From NCBI RefSeq assembly GCF_947172395.1, contig NC_069100.1, positions 2,795,001-2,859,000 of the forward strand: a stretch of DNA of 64,000 nucleotides, in the 5' to 3' direction. The stretch comes from Bicyclus anynana. Taxonomy: Eukaryota; Arthropoda; Insecta; Lepidoptera; Nymphalidae. How positions within the stretch are numbered: position 1 is the stretch's first letter; every line of letters begins with the position of its first letter. The notes under the pieces were generated by a model. That model had not been told where the DNA came from, ran no database searches, and saw nothing but the letters and a program-made list of their open reading frames with translations. The position numbers and the translations under genes were made by a program. This document shows positions 42,419 to 52,598 of this stretch, piece after piece.

Positions 42419-42580
42419 AAATTATATTTCGTGTCGCTGCCAACAACAATTATTATTACTTGCAGCAGACATGCTGGTGCTACCATCCATCACACATTTG
42501 GAGCGGCATACTGAAAAGCTTAATATCTCGCCCCTACTGTACAGCGTGGTCCGCTGTACCCCGCTCCCACTATGTCATTA
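42419..42580 (+). mobile_element. foldback element relative, inverted to 47359-47720
   Basis: 42431-42580 (150 bp) is the reverse complement of 47522-47671: GTGTCGCTGCCAACAACAAT ... CCCGCTCCCACTATGTCATT. 42419-42464 also matches 47315-47360 inverted. Frames read here are repeat artefacts. Confidence 0.85.
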
Positions 42581-42703
42581 CATGTTTTTGTGTTATCGAA
42601 GTCACACGTTATTTTGTTAAATATTACCTAATATTAGAATCATGGAAGTAAAAAAGTGTCAGCTTTAGTGTTTTCCATATGTTTTTAACGAAAATGTGTT
42701 TAG

Positions 42704-42828
42704 AATAAACAAAATTGGGAAGCAAAAGCGTGATTATGAAGATATCTTACAAAAGACAAAGAAAATAGCATCCAAATCCAAATCGTCGACGACCTGTATG
42801 AACTCGGTCTCTAATCGACACTACCAAG
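42704..42828 (+). other. weak candidate internal exon
   Basis: Preceded by TTTTCCATATG and GTGTTTAG, followed by CAAG|GTAAATTT, so acceptor and donor consensus frame a 125-bp open segment. The in-frame peptide is Lys/Ser-rich (NKIGKQKRDYEDILQKTKK) with no known domain. No neighbouring exon was found. Chance is quite possible. Confidence 0.2.
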
Positions 42829-43078
42829 GTAAATTTGTCAATCTTATCTTGAAAGTCATAAAGTATAAATTGCCTTGAATATATTCTTCGGTAGGCTAGA
42901 ACTACCCTCTTTCATTTTTATTTATCTCGTCTTTGTTCAAATCATAAATAATTTTATAAAATATGGGTAGTAGGTAGATGAATGCAATAAGATAAACCGG
43001 TGAATGCATATTCCGATACGAGTACTAACGTAGATTATAAACTAAAATGAAATAAATCACTTCGAGGTTGAGTCAACG

Positions 43079-43325
43079 ATATTTTATACCATGGATATGT
43101 TTCGTGTCTACAAAGTCACTGCAAAAAGTGATCCGAAATTAACTATTATATAACATGCACACTTTTGTGTTTAATTTGATTATATATTTAGGTATTATTT
43201 GTTTAACTTTCGTTTACTACGCGACTCAATGAAATTAAGACAATTAACCGCTATTGTTCGTCTCAGTTTTGACGCGCTAGTGACATATCTATAGTACCTA
43301 TAAGATCTTTGAATTGAGTTAAGTT
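43079..43325 (+). repeat. dispersed repeat, pair with 35930-36245
   Basis: GATATTTTATACCATGGATA, AAAAAGTGATCCGAAATTAA, TCAATGAAATTAAGACAATT, CGTCTCAGTTTTGACGCGC. Confidence 0.65.
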
Positions 43326-43802
43326 TGAACAGTGCTAAGGCCATTAATTCACGAGAGTTGTCATGTAGAATATATTTTTTATCATTCTACCTTAGCGTCT
43401 AGGACAGGTACCTTAGATGTGTTGTGGGCCAAACTCTAGCATGCAAATACGTTCGCGAGCTGAGTTTATAAGTATTGCATTTTTAAGTAGTGTTAATATT
43501 TTTTGGCATAGATAACAGCCATGAAATAATACGAAATGAATGAATTGTACAACACTATAATTAAATCGTTAAATTTGGGATTTTCACGAACTACGAAAGT
43601 TAAATACACTAAAATCAATAAGACACTCGCTCACTTGATTCCGTGAGTCTATGTAGTGTAATATTTTTTAAATTGGATTTTTCAAAATGTCTTGCGAGTT
43701 GGATTAAATCTTACAGCTGGTCAGAATTGGCTCGCGAGCCGGATGTTACCCACATATGGTCTAGGGTTTCACGCTCCTTGTAGATCATTTATTGGCTCTT
43801 TT
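43326..43802. other. no gene seen
   Basis: Contains TTGGCTCGCGAGCCGG (a GGCTCGCGAGCC palindrome) at about 43728, then flows into the satellite. Confidence 0.45.
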
Positions 43803-45060
43803 TACTCCACCTTTACGGTGTTCAGGTTGTAGCACTCCACGTAAAGCGTGTAGAGGATATATCTCACTCTCTTATTACTCTACCTTTATTGTGTTAAGAT
43901 TATCTTACTCCACGTAAAACGTGTAGAGGATGTCTCTTATTGCTCCATCTTTATGGTATTGAGGTTATCAGGTTCAACGTAAAACGTTAAAATTATATTG
44001 TATTTACTCCACCTTTATGGTGCTGTGGTTATCACAATCCACCTAATACGTGCAGAGGATGTTTTTTACTCTAATAATACTCTACCTTAAGGGTGTTAAG
44101 GTTATTAGGCACCATGCAAAACGTGTAGAGTATATTGTCTCCAAGGCTCTTATTAGCTGCCTCTTACTGTCTTATTACTCCACCTCTATGGTGTTGAGTT
44201 TATCAGGCTCTACGTAATACGTGTAGAGAATATTGTCTCTTATTTACTCCACCTTTACAGTGTTGGAATTATCTCGCTCCAAGTAAAACGTGTAGAAGAT
44301 AATATTGTCTCTTATTACTCCACCTTTACGGTGTTGAGGTAAGCACACTCCACGTAAAACGTGTAGAGGATGTCTCCTATTACTCCACCTTTACGGTGTT
44401 AAGATAAGCACGCTCCACGTAAAACGTGTAGAGGATGTCTCTTATTACTCCACCTTTACGGTGTCGAGGTAAGCACGCTCCACGTAAAACGTGTAGAGGA
44501 TGTCTTCTATTACTCCACCTTTACGGTGTTGAGGTAAGCACGCTCCACGTAAAACGTGTAGAGGATGTCCCCTATTACTCCACCTTTACGGTGTTGAGGT
44601 AAGCACGCTCCACGTAAAACGTGTAGAGGATGTCTCCTACTACTCCACCTTTACGGTGTTGAGATAAGCACGCTCCACGTAAAACGTGTAGAGTATGTCT
44701 CCTATTACTCCACCTTTACCGTGTTGAGGTAAGCACGCTCCACGTAAAACGTGTAGAAGATCTCCCCTATTACTCCACCTTTACGGTGTTGAGGTAAGCA
44801 GGCTCCACGTAAAACGTGTAGAGGATGTCCCTTATTACTCCACCTTTACGGTGTTGAGGTAAGCACGCTCCACGTAAAACGTGCAGAGTATGTCTCCTAT
44901 TACTTCACCTTTACGGTTTTGAGGTAAGCACGCTCCACGTAAAACGTGTAGAGGATATATCTTATTACTCCACCTTTACGGTGTAAAGGCTATCACGCTC
45001 CACGTAAAAAGTGTACAAGATATTGTCGGTTATTTACTCTATTGTGTTGAGATTATCATG
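43803..45060 (+). repeat. 65-bp-period satellite with paired inverted repeats
   Basis: From 44318 to 44967 the unit starts CTCCACCTTTACGGTGTTGA with an exact 65-bp period for ten units (44318, 44383, 44448 and so on). Flanking units at 43803-44317 and 44968-45060 are diverged and of variable length, about 18 units in total. Each unit holds CACC-TTTA-CGGTG and CACGT-AAA-ACGTG, both able to fold. No open frame crosses it. Confidence 0.95.
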
Positions 45061-45189
45061 CTCCTGTATTGGTGTAAACGGATCTAACAAATTAAAAATA
45101 TTTTGGGGAAATTTTGAAAAAAGACTGGCACAGAAATAAAGTCGGTAGCTCAACGGCCTTCGTATAGAAGTACCGTAACAGTAACGACA

Positions 45190-45330
45190 GTTGGACAGAA
45201 CGGGGCACTTTAAACTATTGGGGGGCGAACCGCGCGCCTCGCCGACCTATGCGCCGCGCGGTCGCCCCTCCACCGGCCAAGCTCGCAACCCAATGCAAGG
45301 AGACACTACTAGGGGAACCTATGGCGGGCT
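45190..45330 (+). repeat. GC-rich segment with strong hairpin
   Basis: GGGGCGAACCGCGCG (45222-45236) pairs with CGCGCGGTCGCCCC (45255-45268) with one bulge, in otherwise AT-rich surroundings. Followed by ACACTACTAGGGGAACCTAT. A 60-codon frame runs through but ends in low complexity. Confidence 0.55.
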
Positions 45331-47314
45331 GATTATATTTACTTTTATATTTTCTTTATTTTTTATTTTTTAACTTTTATTATACTTTTACGACCGATGG
45401 CGAAAATTTATTAACGACGCACTATTTTAAATTGGGTATATAATACCTTTTAGTTGCGAACCGCAACAGACTATTGATACGTCAAAATAACGCTTGTAAC
45501 GATCAGTCGGTTGTTCGAATTATTGATGAATGTATTGAAATCTATTGCCTTCACTTTCTTACACCTATTTTCACAATTGCTAACCGAACGGTAGCTATCG
45601 ATTTATATTTAATTTAAAATAATGAAATATATTCATAAAAGTATGGAAGATGGAGTACTATCGAACCGCCTTGAAATTATTAAACGATATATACTTTATG
45701 TGTATGACAGTTTTACAAGACGCTTACTTTCTAATCTCAGTAGATAGAGATGCTCGTAGACGAATAAGCCTTAAGTTTCGACTATACGAATTTAATGTAT
45801 TTCATTGTGGTGCAAACAATTGGTGCACCATTTGTTTATACAAATTGCAAAAAACTGATCCTGGAATATCTCCGTACATCCGATGTTTAAACAATCACAT
45901 TTTACATCGATAAATTATCTAGATGGTTTTTTATGTATCGGTGACTCATATAATTAATGTTTATACAATATGGGACCGAGTACATAAGTTTTTGAGATTT
46001 ATCTTAATACAATTAACTTGAAAATTACATTGCCCGCTGAAAACAAACAGTGTATCTATTACAGATCAAACTCTGTACCTCTTGTGCATGGACATAATTA
46101 TGCACAATACGATCCTTTGTAAAATTTTCAGGACCTTTTATCTTCGCATATCCGGCCATCATCACCAGTTATGGCTCGATGCACAGTAAATTGTTTGAAA
46201 GGAAAAAATCCCTAGCATGAAATGTTTTTACAAAATTATAACAAACAAATAAAGCTAACAAAACATAGTAAGACTTATTGTTTTGAAGAGACAACATAGG
46301 AAATTCATTTTGACAAAATACTTAAAAATTATAAATATCAAAATATCCATGTTTCTAGGCCATATAAAAAAAAAAAAAATCTTGCGATAATGTTATAGCA
46401 GAACAGGAATCACGACTTGTTAATGTAAATGTAAACGAAATAACAATAATAATTATACACAAAAAGTAGCTATAAAAATAAATATATACATACTTTATAA
46501 ATAGGTATGAATGTATATGTTCTGACAAAAATAAATAAATAAATAAATGAATAAATAAAATAACTAGAACTACTAACTACTAACTAGACAAGAATTATTT
46601 TGGGTGTAGACAAGTTGTTACATTTCCCACTCGGAAACCAAGCCAAGGCCAGCCAAGTTATCCGGGAAACTATGATCAAGTGTGGTGTACCACAGCAGTC
46701 GTTGGATATAATAATGAGTTCAATGGCAACTAACATCTTAAATCAGCGTATTACCAGTCCAATTAGGTCATGATGGTTCTTTTGGAAAATTTATAATGAA
46801 ACATTAAGTGTTTATAACTGTACCACTGGAAAAATTATATCTTCTCTAACGATACAGTTTAATAACGTATTACTTACAGTAGTCTTTATACTTAATTGTG
46901 CAATACAAAAAACCAAAAAAAAAAAAAAAAAACAAAAAATTGTTTGAATACCGACTTAAGCCCCCAAAATCCTAAATGTAAATCTACGTGGGACATGAAT
47001 ATAGTTTTGAACTATCTCTTTAACTTTTTATTCGTATGACAATATCTTATTTATTGATTAATCTTATATTGCAATTTCTTCAGCTCAAAGGATGCAAGCT
47101 TTCAGACTAGAAAATTAGTCGTTACGAAAGGAGTCTTTTGTAATAAAAATTACCGATCTAACGTCAAAGCCTGGACCTTGCGGAAAACCAAGTGTTTATT
47201 TGACATTGGCATATCTAGCAATTTATGGTACTGATATACATAATTTAATATTATGTAATCAAAAGTGTATTGTTTTCTTTTGTCATTTTAGTATTATTAC
47301 GATGCTCTGAACAT
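45331..47314. other. no gene seen
   Basis: Long AT-rich stretch with poly(A) runs at 46369 and 46916. An 87-codon frame at 45650-45913 has no motif or compositional signal I would trust. 46620-46760 is GC-richer but unassigned. Confidence 0.5.
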
Positions 47315-47358
47315 CTGCAAGTAATAATAATTGTTGTTGGCAGCGACACGAAATATAA

Positions 47359-47720
47359 TTAAGAATCAAACGAACTTACCTTGTGATGTTTGATTCCAAT
47401 TATGTGAGTGTCGCTGCCAACAACAATTATAGAGCCCACCCTCCCAACCCATTAACCAAAAAAAAAAAAAAAAACAAAAGAAAACATAAATAATAACACA
47501 AAAATTATAAATACTCTGAAATAATGACATAGTGGGAGCGGGGTACAGCGGACCACGCTGTACAGTAGGGGCGAGATATTAAGCTTTTCAGTATGCCGCT
47601 CCAAATGTGTGATGGATGGTAGCACCAGCATGTCTGCTGCAAGTAATAATAATTGTTGTTGGCAGCGACACTCACATAATTGGAATCAAACATCACAAGG
47701 TAAGTTCGTTTGATTCTTAA
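47359..47720. mobile_element. foldback element, 72-bp perfect arms
   Basis: 47359-47430 (TTAAGAATCAAACGAACTTA ... CAACAACAATTAT) and 47649-47720 are exact reverse complements. The 218-bp centre has a long A-run and CGGACCACGCTGTACAGTAG. 47315-47358 to the left carries another piece of the same family. Confidence 0.9.
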
Positions 47721-48019
47721 ATATGAAGTCGGTAGAAATTAATTGAACATTTTAGAGGAAGCAGTGTTCCGCTATTCTGTCACCTCCATTGTAGAGCCAT
47801 CAATCAAAACTTGTAATCTCTTTGCGGCAAAACTTTTAAATGTCCATTTATCACTTTTTCTATCTCGCCTGCTTTATAATAATTACTAAATCCAGCAATA
47901 AATCGCTTCATTGCATCCCCTAATTGACCTTGTTGGTTCAGAGGTTAGCTTATGCGATAGGCGTAGGTACTGGGTTTGAGGCTTGAGACATGTTTAACTA
48001 GCTTAAACTACATCTTAAA
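47721..48019. other. no gene seen; weak tRNA-like patch
   Basis: 47930-47990 (TTGTTGGTTCAGAGGTTAGC ... TACTGGGTTTGAGGC) may be a decayed SINE head. Confidence 0.35.
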
Positions 48020-48212
48020 CTAGCTAACGCCGCGCGATTTCACCCGAGTGGTTCTTGTTCCCGTGGGAATACGGGGATAATATATAGCCTATACCCTTCT
48101 TCGATATCGATATCTAACACTGAAAGAATTTTTCAAATTGGACCAGTAGTTCCTGAGATTAGCGCGTTCAATCAAACAAACAAACTCTTCAGCTTTATAT
48201 ATTAAGTATAGA
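48020..48212 (-). mobile_element. Helitron-3, complete (193 bp)
   Basis: A|CTAGCTAACGCCGCGCGATT ... TTATATATTAAGTATAGA|T. Confidence 0.8.
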
Positions 48213-48284
48213 TTAGTATAGATATCACTAACGTTCCCTTTCCCCTCCAATTCGCCGCGAAAAAACTGTTACAACTGGGTACGA

Positions 48285-48357
48285 CAATAGCCTAGCGGAC
48301 GGGGATCGAACCACCACCTCTCGGTGATAAGTCCGGGCCTCTTACTAAGCTATAGGT
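48285..48357 (-). mobile_element. tRNA-like SINE head, second type
   Basis: The minus strand reads CTATAGCTTAGTAAGAGGCC then GGTGGTTCGATCCCCGTCC. The same sequence, diverged, is at 58148-58234. Confidence 0.45.
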
Positions 48358-48422
48358 GTTTCAAGAAATTCTCAGTCGACTGGCGTTCAGAAATAGTTGG
48401 TGTCCGATTTTTATGGCTTAGC

Positions 48423-48505
48423 ACCGACTTCAATGTGATCAGTAGATAGAAAATATTATAATGTTATTTTTCGTTGCGTGGGTACGGTTATGTTTTGAAG
48501 TCGGT
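48423..48505. mobile_element. small MITE candidate
   Basis: ACCGACTTCAA (48423-48433) and TTGAAGTCGGT (48495-48505) are exact 11-bp terminal inverted repeats. The GAAGTCGGT motif recurs at 41074 and 47726. Confidence 0.45.
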
Positions 48506-48617
48506 TGTAATTTTTTTTATATTTATAATATTTACGTGTTCTTTTGAGCTTCGTTATAGTGCTTACATGATCATAAAATATCCATATTATCACGAGCAAA
48601 TAAAACGTTATCAGATC

Positions 48618-48922
48618 GGCATCAACCCATATTCGGCTCACTGCTGAGCTCGAGTCTCCTCTCAGAATGAGAGGGGTTAGGCCAATAGTCCACCAAGCTG
48701 GCCCAACGCGGATTGGCAGACTTCACACACGCAGATAATTAAGATAATTCTCTGGTATGCAGGTTTCCTCACGATGTTTTCCTTCACCGATTGAGACACG
48801 TGATATTTAATTTCTTAAAATGCACGCAACTGAAAAGTTGGAGGTGCATGCCTCGGACCGGATTCGAACCCACACCCTCCGGAAACGGAGGCAGAGGTCA
48901 TATCCACTGGGCTATCACAGCT
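48618..48922 (-). mobile_element. SINE-B, full length
   Basis: GGCATCAACCCATATTCGGC to CCACTGGGCTATCACAGC; GGATTCGAACCCACACCCTC intact. Confidence 0.9.
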
Positions 48923-49145
48923 TATCAGATGCAATTCAGCAAATATTCGTTTCAATTGAGTATTTGCATTTGAAACTCAGCAATTACTTATGTACGTATA
49001 CCCATCTACCTGCAATTTCATTAACAAACCAGCGAATGAGAAAAAACAAGCACTTCTCTGTCTAGACACTCTAGATATAGTTTTTTTTAATACTAACAAT
49101 AATGGTGAAACATGCAATACTTTATTTAATCGAACATATTAATGA

Positions 49146-49274
49146 CTAGATAACGCTGCGCGGTTTCACCTGCGTGGTTTCCCGTTCCCGTGGGAATTCC
49201 TGAACAGACCAGTAATTCCTGAGATTAGCGCGTTCAAACATACAAACTCTTCAGCTGTATAATATTAGTATAGA
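49146..49274 (-). mobile_element. Helitron-3, internally deleted
   Basis: A|CTAGATAACGCTGCGCGG ... TATAATATTAGTATAGA|T. The TATAGCCTTCCTCGATAAAT region is missing but both ends are kept. Confidence 0.78.
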
Positions 49275-49285
49275 TTACATTATTA

Positions 49286-49486
49286 TACAGAAGCCGAGCG
49301 GTTTCGCTTGCATGGTTCCCGTTCCTGTAGGATTATGGGGATAAAATATAGCCTATAGTACTCGGGGACAGTGTAGCTTCCTAATATTGAAAGAATTTTC
49401 AAATTGGTTCAGTGGTTTCAGACCCTATTTAATGCATACAAACATACAAACAAACAAATCTTTTCTCTTTATAATATTAGTAGAAG
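49286..49486 (-). mobile_element. Helitron-2, diverged
   Basis: CCGAGCGGTTTCGCTTGCAT, GGGGATAAAATATAGCCTAT, CTCTTTATAATATTAGTAGA. The CTAG end has decayed. Confidence 0.7.
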
Positions 49487-49539
49487 TAGATAAAGAGTAG
49501 TATATATGATGGTCTAACTCTGATATGATTTATATATTA

Positions 49540-49764
49540 CTAGCGGATGTCCGCAACTTCGTCCGCGTGGAATTCAGTTTTTCACAAATCCCGCGGGAAC
49601 AATGGATTTTTCCGGGATAAAAAGTAGCTTATGTATTAATCTAGAGTAAAATCTATTTCTATTCGAAATTTCAGCCAAATCGCTTTAGTAGCCGCAGCGT
49701 AAAAGAGGAACAAACATACTTACACACTTACACACAAACTTTCGGCTTTATAATATTAGTGTGA
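49540..49764 (-). mobile_element. Helitron-1, complete
   Basis: A|CTAGCGGATGTCCGCAACTT ... CTTTATAATATTAGTGTGA|T. Confidence 0.82.
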
Positions 49765-49852
49765 TTAGTGTGATAGTGGGATTAGTGTGATTGTCTGATG
49801 TTCTGGTAGGCAAGCTACATTAGGTATAGCAGCTGAGTGGGTATAGGCAAAC

Positions 49853-49931
49853 TTCATCTTCTCTGACGCAGCTGGCAGTGCTGGGGTTCTCAACAGAGTG
49901 GTCCTGGGTTAGATTCCAAGTCAAGTCAGGT
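49853..49931 (+). mobile_element. SINE-C tRNA-like head, degraded
   Basis: TCTCTGACGCAGCTGGCAGT, GTTCTCAACAGAGTGG, box B decayed to GGGTTAGATTCC. Confidence 0.5.
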
Positions 49932-50069
49932 ACATAAAAATGTAAATAGTACCAATCGCCAAATTTAGCTATATTCATATAAATGCAAAAGCTTGTCATA
50001 TCTGTCAGCTTTTTACGGATAAACCTACCAAATAAATACCAGTTAAAGTAAATTGGACCTTGGAGCAGA

Positions 50070-50155
50070 ACAAAGACTACTTTTTAACCCAGAAAAAGCA
50101 TGATTCCCGCGGGATTTGTGAAAAATAGAATTTCACGCGTGTGGGCGTCCGCTAG
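50070..50155 (+). mobile_element. Helitron-1 3' end
   Basis: GACTACTTTTTAACCCAGAA, GCATGATTCCCGCGGGATTT, GGGCGTCCGCTAG|T. The 5' part is not recognisable. Confidence 0.72.
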
Positions 50156-50522
50156 TTACTAGTTATCGATATTTTTTGCTATATTTTGGTATATTTCATC
50201 ACACTGACTAACTTAGCAAATGGAATAGTTGGCCGCCCTCCAAATAATTAAGGAAGCCGCCCGCAATTTTCACTAATCTATGTACTTTACGTAATACCAA
50301 ACTATTACACTTGTTTTATTTGCTCATGTTAACTAAAATATGTTGACTAAAATATTATCAGACCGACAGACATACCAAACATTGTTTTTGTCAACTACGA
50401 AACACTATTACCTATATTATGTGAGACAAAAATTAAAAAGGAAATTAAAAAGAGTAATAATCACAGAATACGAAACTTACGAGTATGTATTCTCTGAAGA
50501 AACTCACTCTGAGGCATTATAA
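50156..50522. other. no gene seen
   Basis: A 60-codon plus-strand frame at 50340-50522 is Lys/Tyr-rich, of unknown origin, and touches the reverse transcriptase relic. Confidence 0.4.
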
Positions 50523-51311
50523 GACCATCTAGGGCTACATCATCGAAGGAAGACTTAGGAACTTAGAGCAAGTTACAAACTTAAAGTCATGTCCATCTAA
50601 GAGCAAGTTTAATGTCGTCAACGAACAATATTTACGAATGTTCTATGCCTCTTTCTGTATGTTCAATGTCGGATCATCCATTACCAGGAGAAACAGATAG
50701 GGACTAAAAGGTGATCCTTGGTGCAGGCCTACTTCTACATAGGCACTCGTGACTACAATGCTGGGATGCTGTGGTCTCTTTTTGTGAGACTAATGTCATA
50801 GAAAAAGGCGGCAGAAAGGTTGAGAGAAATTGATGAGGAGTGTCACAACCTATCCGCCGTAGAAGAACCGGACGTAGGTGACTTGCTCACGAGTGCCATT
50901 TGCCTTTTAGACAAACTAAGTCCTCGAGTTGTTGACGCTTTCAGTGTTCTCGATGCACTTTCAACACTAGAGGAGAGCCTGATGTACGGATGCCGCTGGT
51001 TGGATTGTCTTAGCTTATGAAACGTTCCCGTAGCCCAGTCATCAGACGACGAGTCAGAACACCGTGGGGTTTTAGTCGATTGAAGTTGAAGATTTCTTCA
51101 TAAAAAAAAACCTACGTCTTAATTAAACCTATCGGTAACACCAGCTTCTGATCGAACGCTCGTGCTTGCCTCTCTATACATTTTTTTCACTAGTCTTACA
51201 AACTTTCGAGATATTTTATTCACATTCATAGCCCATACAACCTCATGTAGTACTCTGTCAAACGCTTTCTCTAAGTCAACAAAAACCATGTGTGCATTTC
51301 TGTATTTCTAA
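50523..51311 (-). pseudogene. non-LTR reverse transcriptase relic, split
   Basis: Minus strand. 51311-51134 encodes NAHMVFVDLEKAFDRVLHEV and then LVKKMYREASTSVRSEAG. After an interruption (50737-51110), 50736-50564 encodes VEVGLHQGSPFSPYLFLLVM and, after a frameshift, FVDDIKLAL. These correspond to the catalytic-core blocks of a LINE reverse transcriptase: the DLEKAFD block, the LHQGSxxSP block and the xxDD box. Frameshifts and stops make it dead. RTE-like affinity is inferred from wording such as LHQGSALSP typical of that group. Confidence 0.82.
50737..51110 (+). mobile_element. poly(A)-tailed retrosequence with open frame
   Basis: Inserted in the reverse transcriptase relic. It ends in TTCTTCATAAAAAAAAA and is flanked by near-identical 9-mers CCTACTTCT (50728-50736) and CCTACGTCT (51111-51119). 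From about 50805 to 51017 it reads KKAAERLREIDEECHNLSAV, then VGDLLTSAICLLDKLSPRVV, to a stop. The 3' end (GGGGTTTTAGTCGATTG ... GATTTCTTCAT) resembles the ends of the 62380 and 63546 retrosequences, so the likely source is the 3' end of another LINE. The peptide family was not recognised. Confidence 0.6.
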
Positions 51312-51611
51312 AACAATTGGCGTTACAACTTATAAAGATAAAATAGAGGAGGTACTATATTTTGTCTACAATTACCATATTTAATATGTGCATAGAGCAG
51401 GCAATAACACATAATTACATGTAATTAACATAGAGATGGTCTCATTAAAAGCTTAACTTGATATTAGTGTACTAAACAAGAGCAAATAAAATTTAACGAG
51501 TTGAAGCAACTTAACTACTGTGAAGCTGTGTACATACTAACCATGTTCAGCCAATACTTGTTCAAAGGAAGCTTTTAATTGAAACTGAATCGAATAGAAA
51601 GTAATCCTACT
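51312..51611. other. no gene seen
   Basis: AT-rich. May include more decayed LINE sequence upstream of the relic, but nothing readable. Confidence 0.45.
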
Positions 51612-51710
51612 TCCTACTAATATTATAAACGCGAAAGATTGTGTGGATGTTTATATGGATGTTTATTTGGAAGTTTATTACTCTTTAACGCTACCTACTA
51701 CTGAAGTGAT
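51612..51710 (+). mobile_element. Helitron-1 5' end
   Basis: TCCTACTAATATTATAAACG, CGAAAGATTGTGTGGATG, ACTCTTTAACGCTACCTACT, then lost. Confidence 0.72.
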
Positions 51711-51734
51711 GCTCATCACACAAATATTTTCCAG

Positions 51735-51802
51735 TTCTGGGAATCGAATCCACAGCTGTGAATGCAGAGAGCAGGGTCACTAACCACTGCACCACGCGGC
51801 TT
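51735..51802 (-). mobile_element. tRNA-like SINE head, third type
   Basis: The minus strand reads GCCGCGTGGTGCAGTGGTTA, GTGACCCTGCTCTCTGC, GGATTCGATTCCCAGAACTG. Both boxes are good. Abuts a Helitron fragment; no clean acceptor stem. Confidence 0.5.
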
Positions 51803-52279
51803 TGTGAACCGAGCTAAAGAAAAAAAAAGTTTAATATATAAAATTAATAAACAGCTTCCGTCTAAATTATATTAAAGTTGTCTGGTATAAAACGAACCGA
51901 ATATCGTACCAAGAGCTTACTAAAACATCACAGATTGTGACAGCTTATAGTACAAAGTAACTTTGGACTGGAATAACTTGGTGAAGAACAACGCACAAAG
52001 TATTAAGTAATCACTTGTTTGACGGACGGATGGATGAATATTTATTAGCAATTTTTTCCATTCCAGACCACGAAAGTGGTCCTAAATTTTTTTAATCACA
52101 TCTATAACTTTCCCTGCCCTGTGGCTTAAATAAGGTCAGTTACTCACTGAAAACATCTTAAAAATGTTCAAGTTTTGGCTAAGTTAGAAATTTTTATTTA
52201 TTCGTGACCACACTGGTAAAAGTTTTTGTATGGTTCATAGCGATTCGGATAAAATTATCTTCCATGCGTCGAATTCTAT
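51803..52279. other. no gene seen
   Basis: CATTCCAGACCACGAAAGTG near 52059 and surroundings look low-copy. No frame. Confidence 0.45.
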
Positions 52280-52598
52280 TCCTACTAATATTATAAATGC
52301 GAAAGATTGCATAGATGTATGTTTGTCTGGATATTTGTTTGGATGTTTGTTACTCTTTATCGCCGCTAATACTGAAGCGATTTGGCTGAAATTTGGAATG
52401 GAAATGGATTTTACTCTGGAATTATCCATGGATTCCCGAGATTTGCGAAAACCTGATGATTTTGATGATATGAATGTTTGTTACTTTCACGCCTCTGAAC
52501 CGAATCACCTGAATTTTGAAGCAAAGATAGATTATAGTCTGGATTAACACATAGGCTACTTTTCATTCCGGAAAAATCCATAGTTCCTGCGGGATTTG
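52280..52598 (+). mobile_element. Helitron-1 with two body copies, 3' end missing
   Basis: TCCTACTAATATTATAAATG, GAAGCGATTTGGCTGAAATT, CCTGATGATTTTGATGATAT, GGATTAACACATAGGCTAC, stopping at TTCCTGCGGGATTTGTATG. Parallels 17040-17407. Confidence 0.75.

Noticed and set aside
43803..45060. CRISPR-like array
   Set aside because: Repeat units abut with no unique spacers and the genome is eukaryotic; this is a satellite.
45650..45913. 87-codon gene
   Set aside because: No domain, no codon-usage contrast with the surroundings and no supporting splice context; length is within chance for this much sequence.
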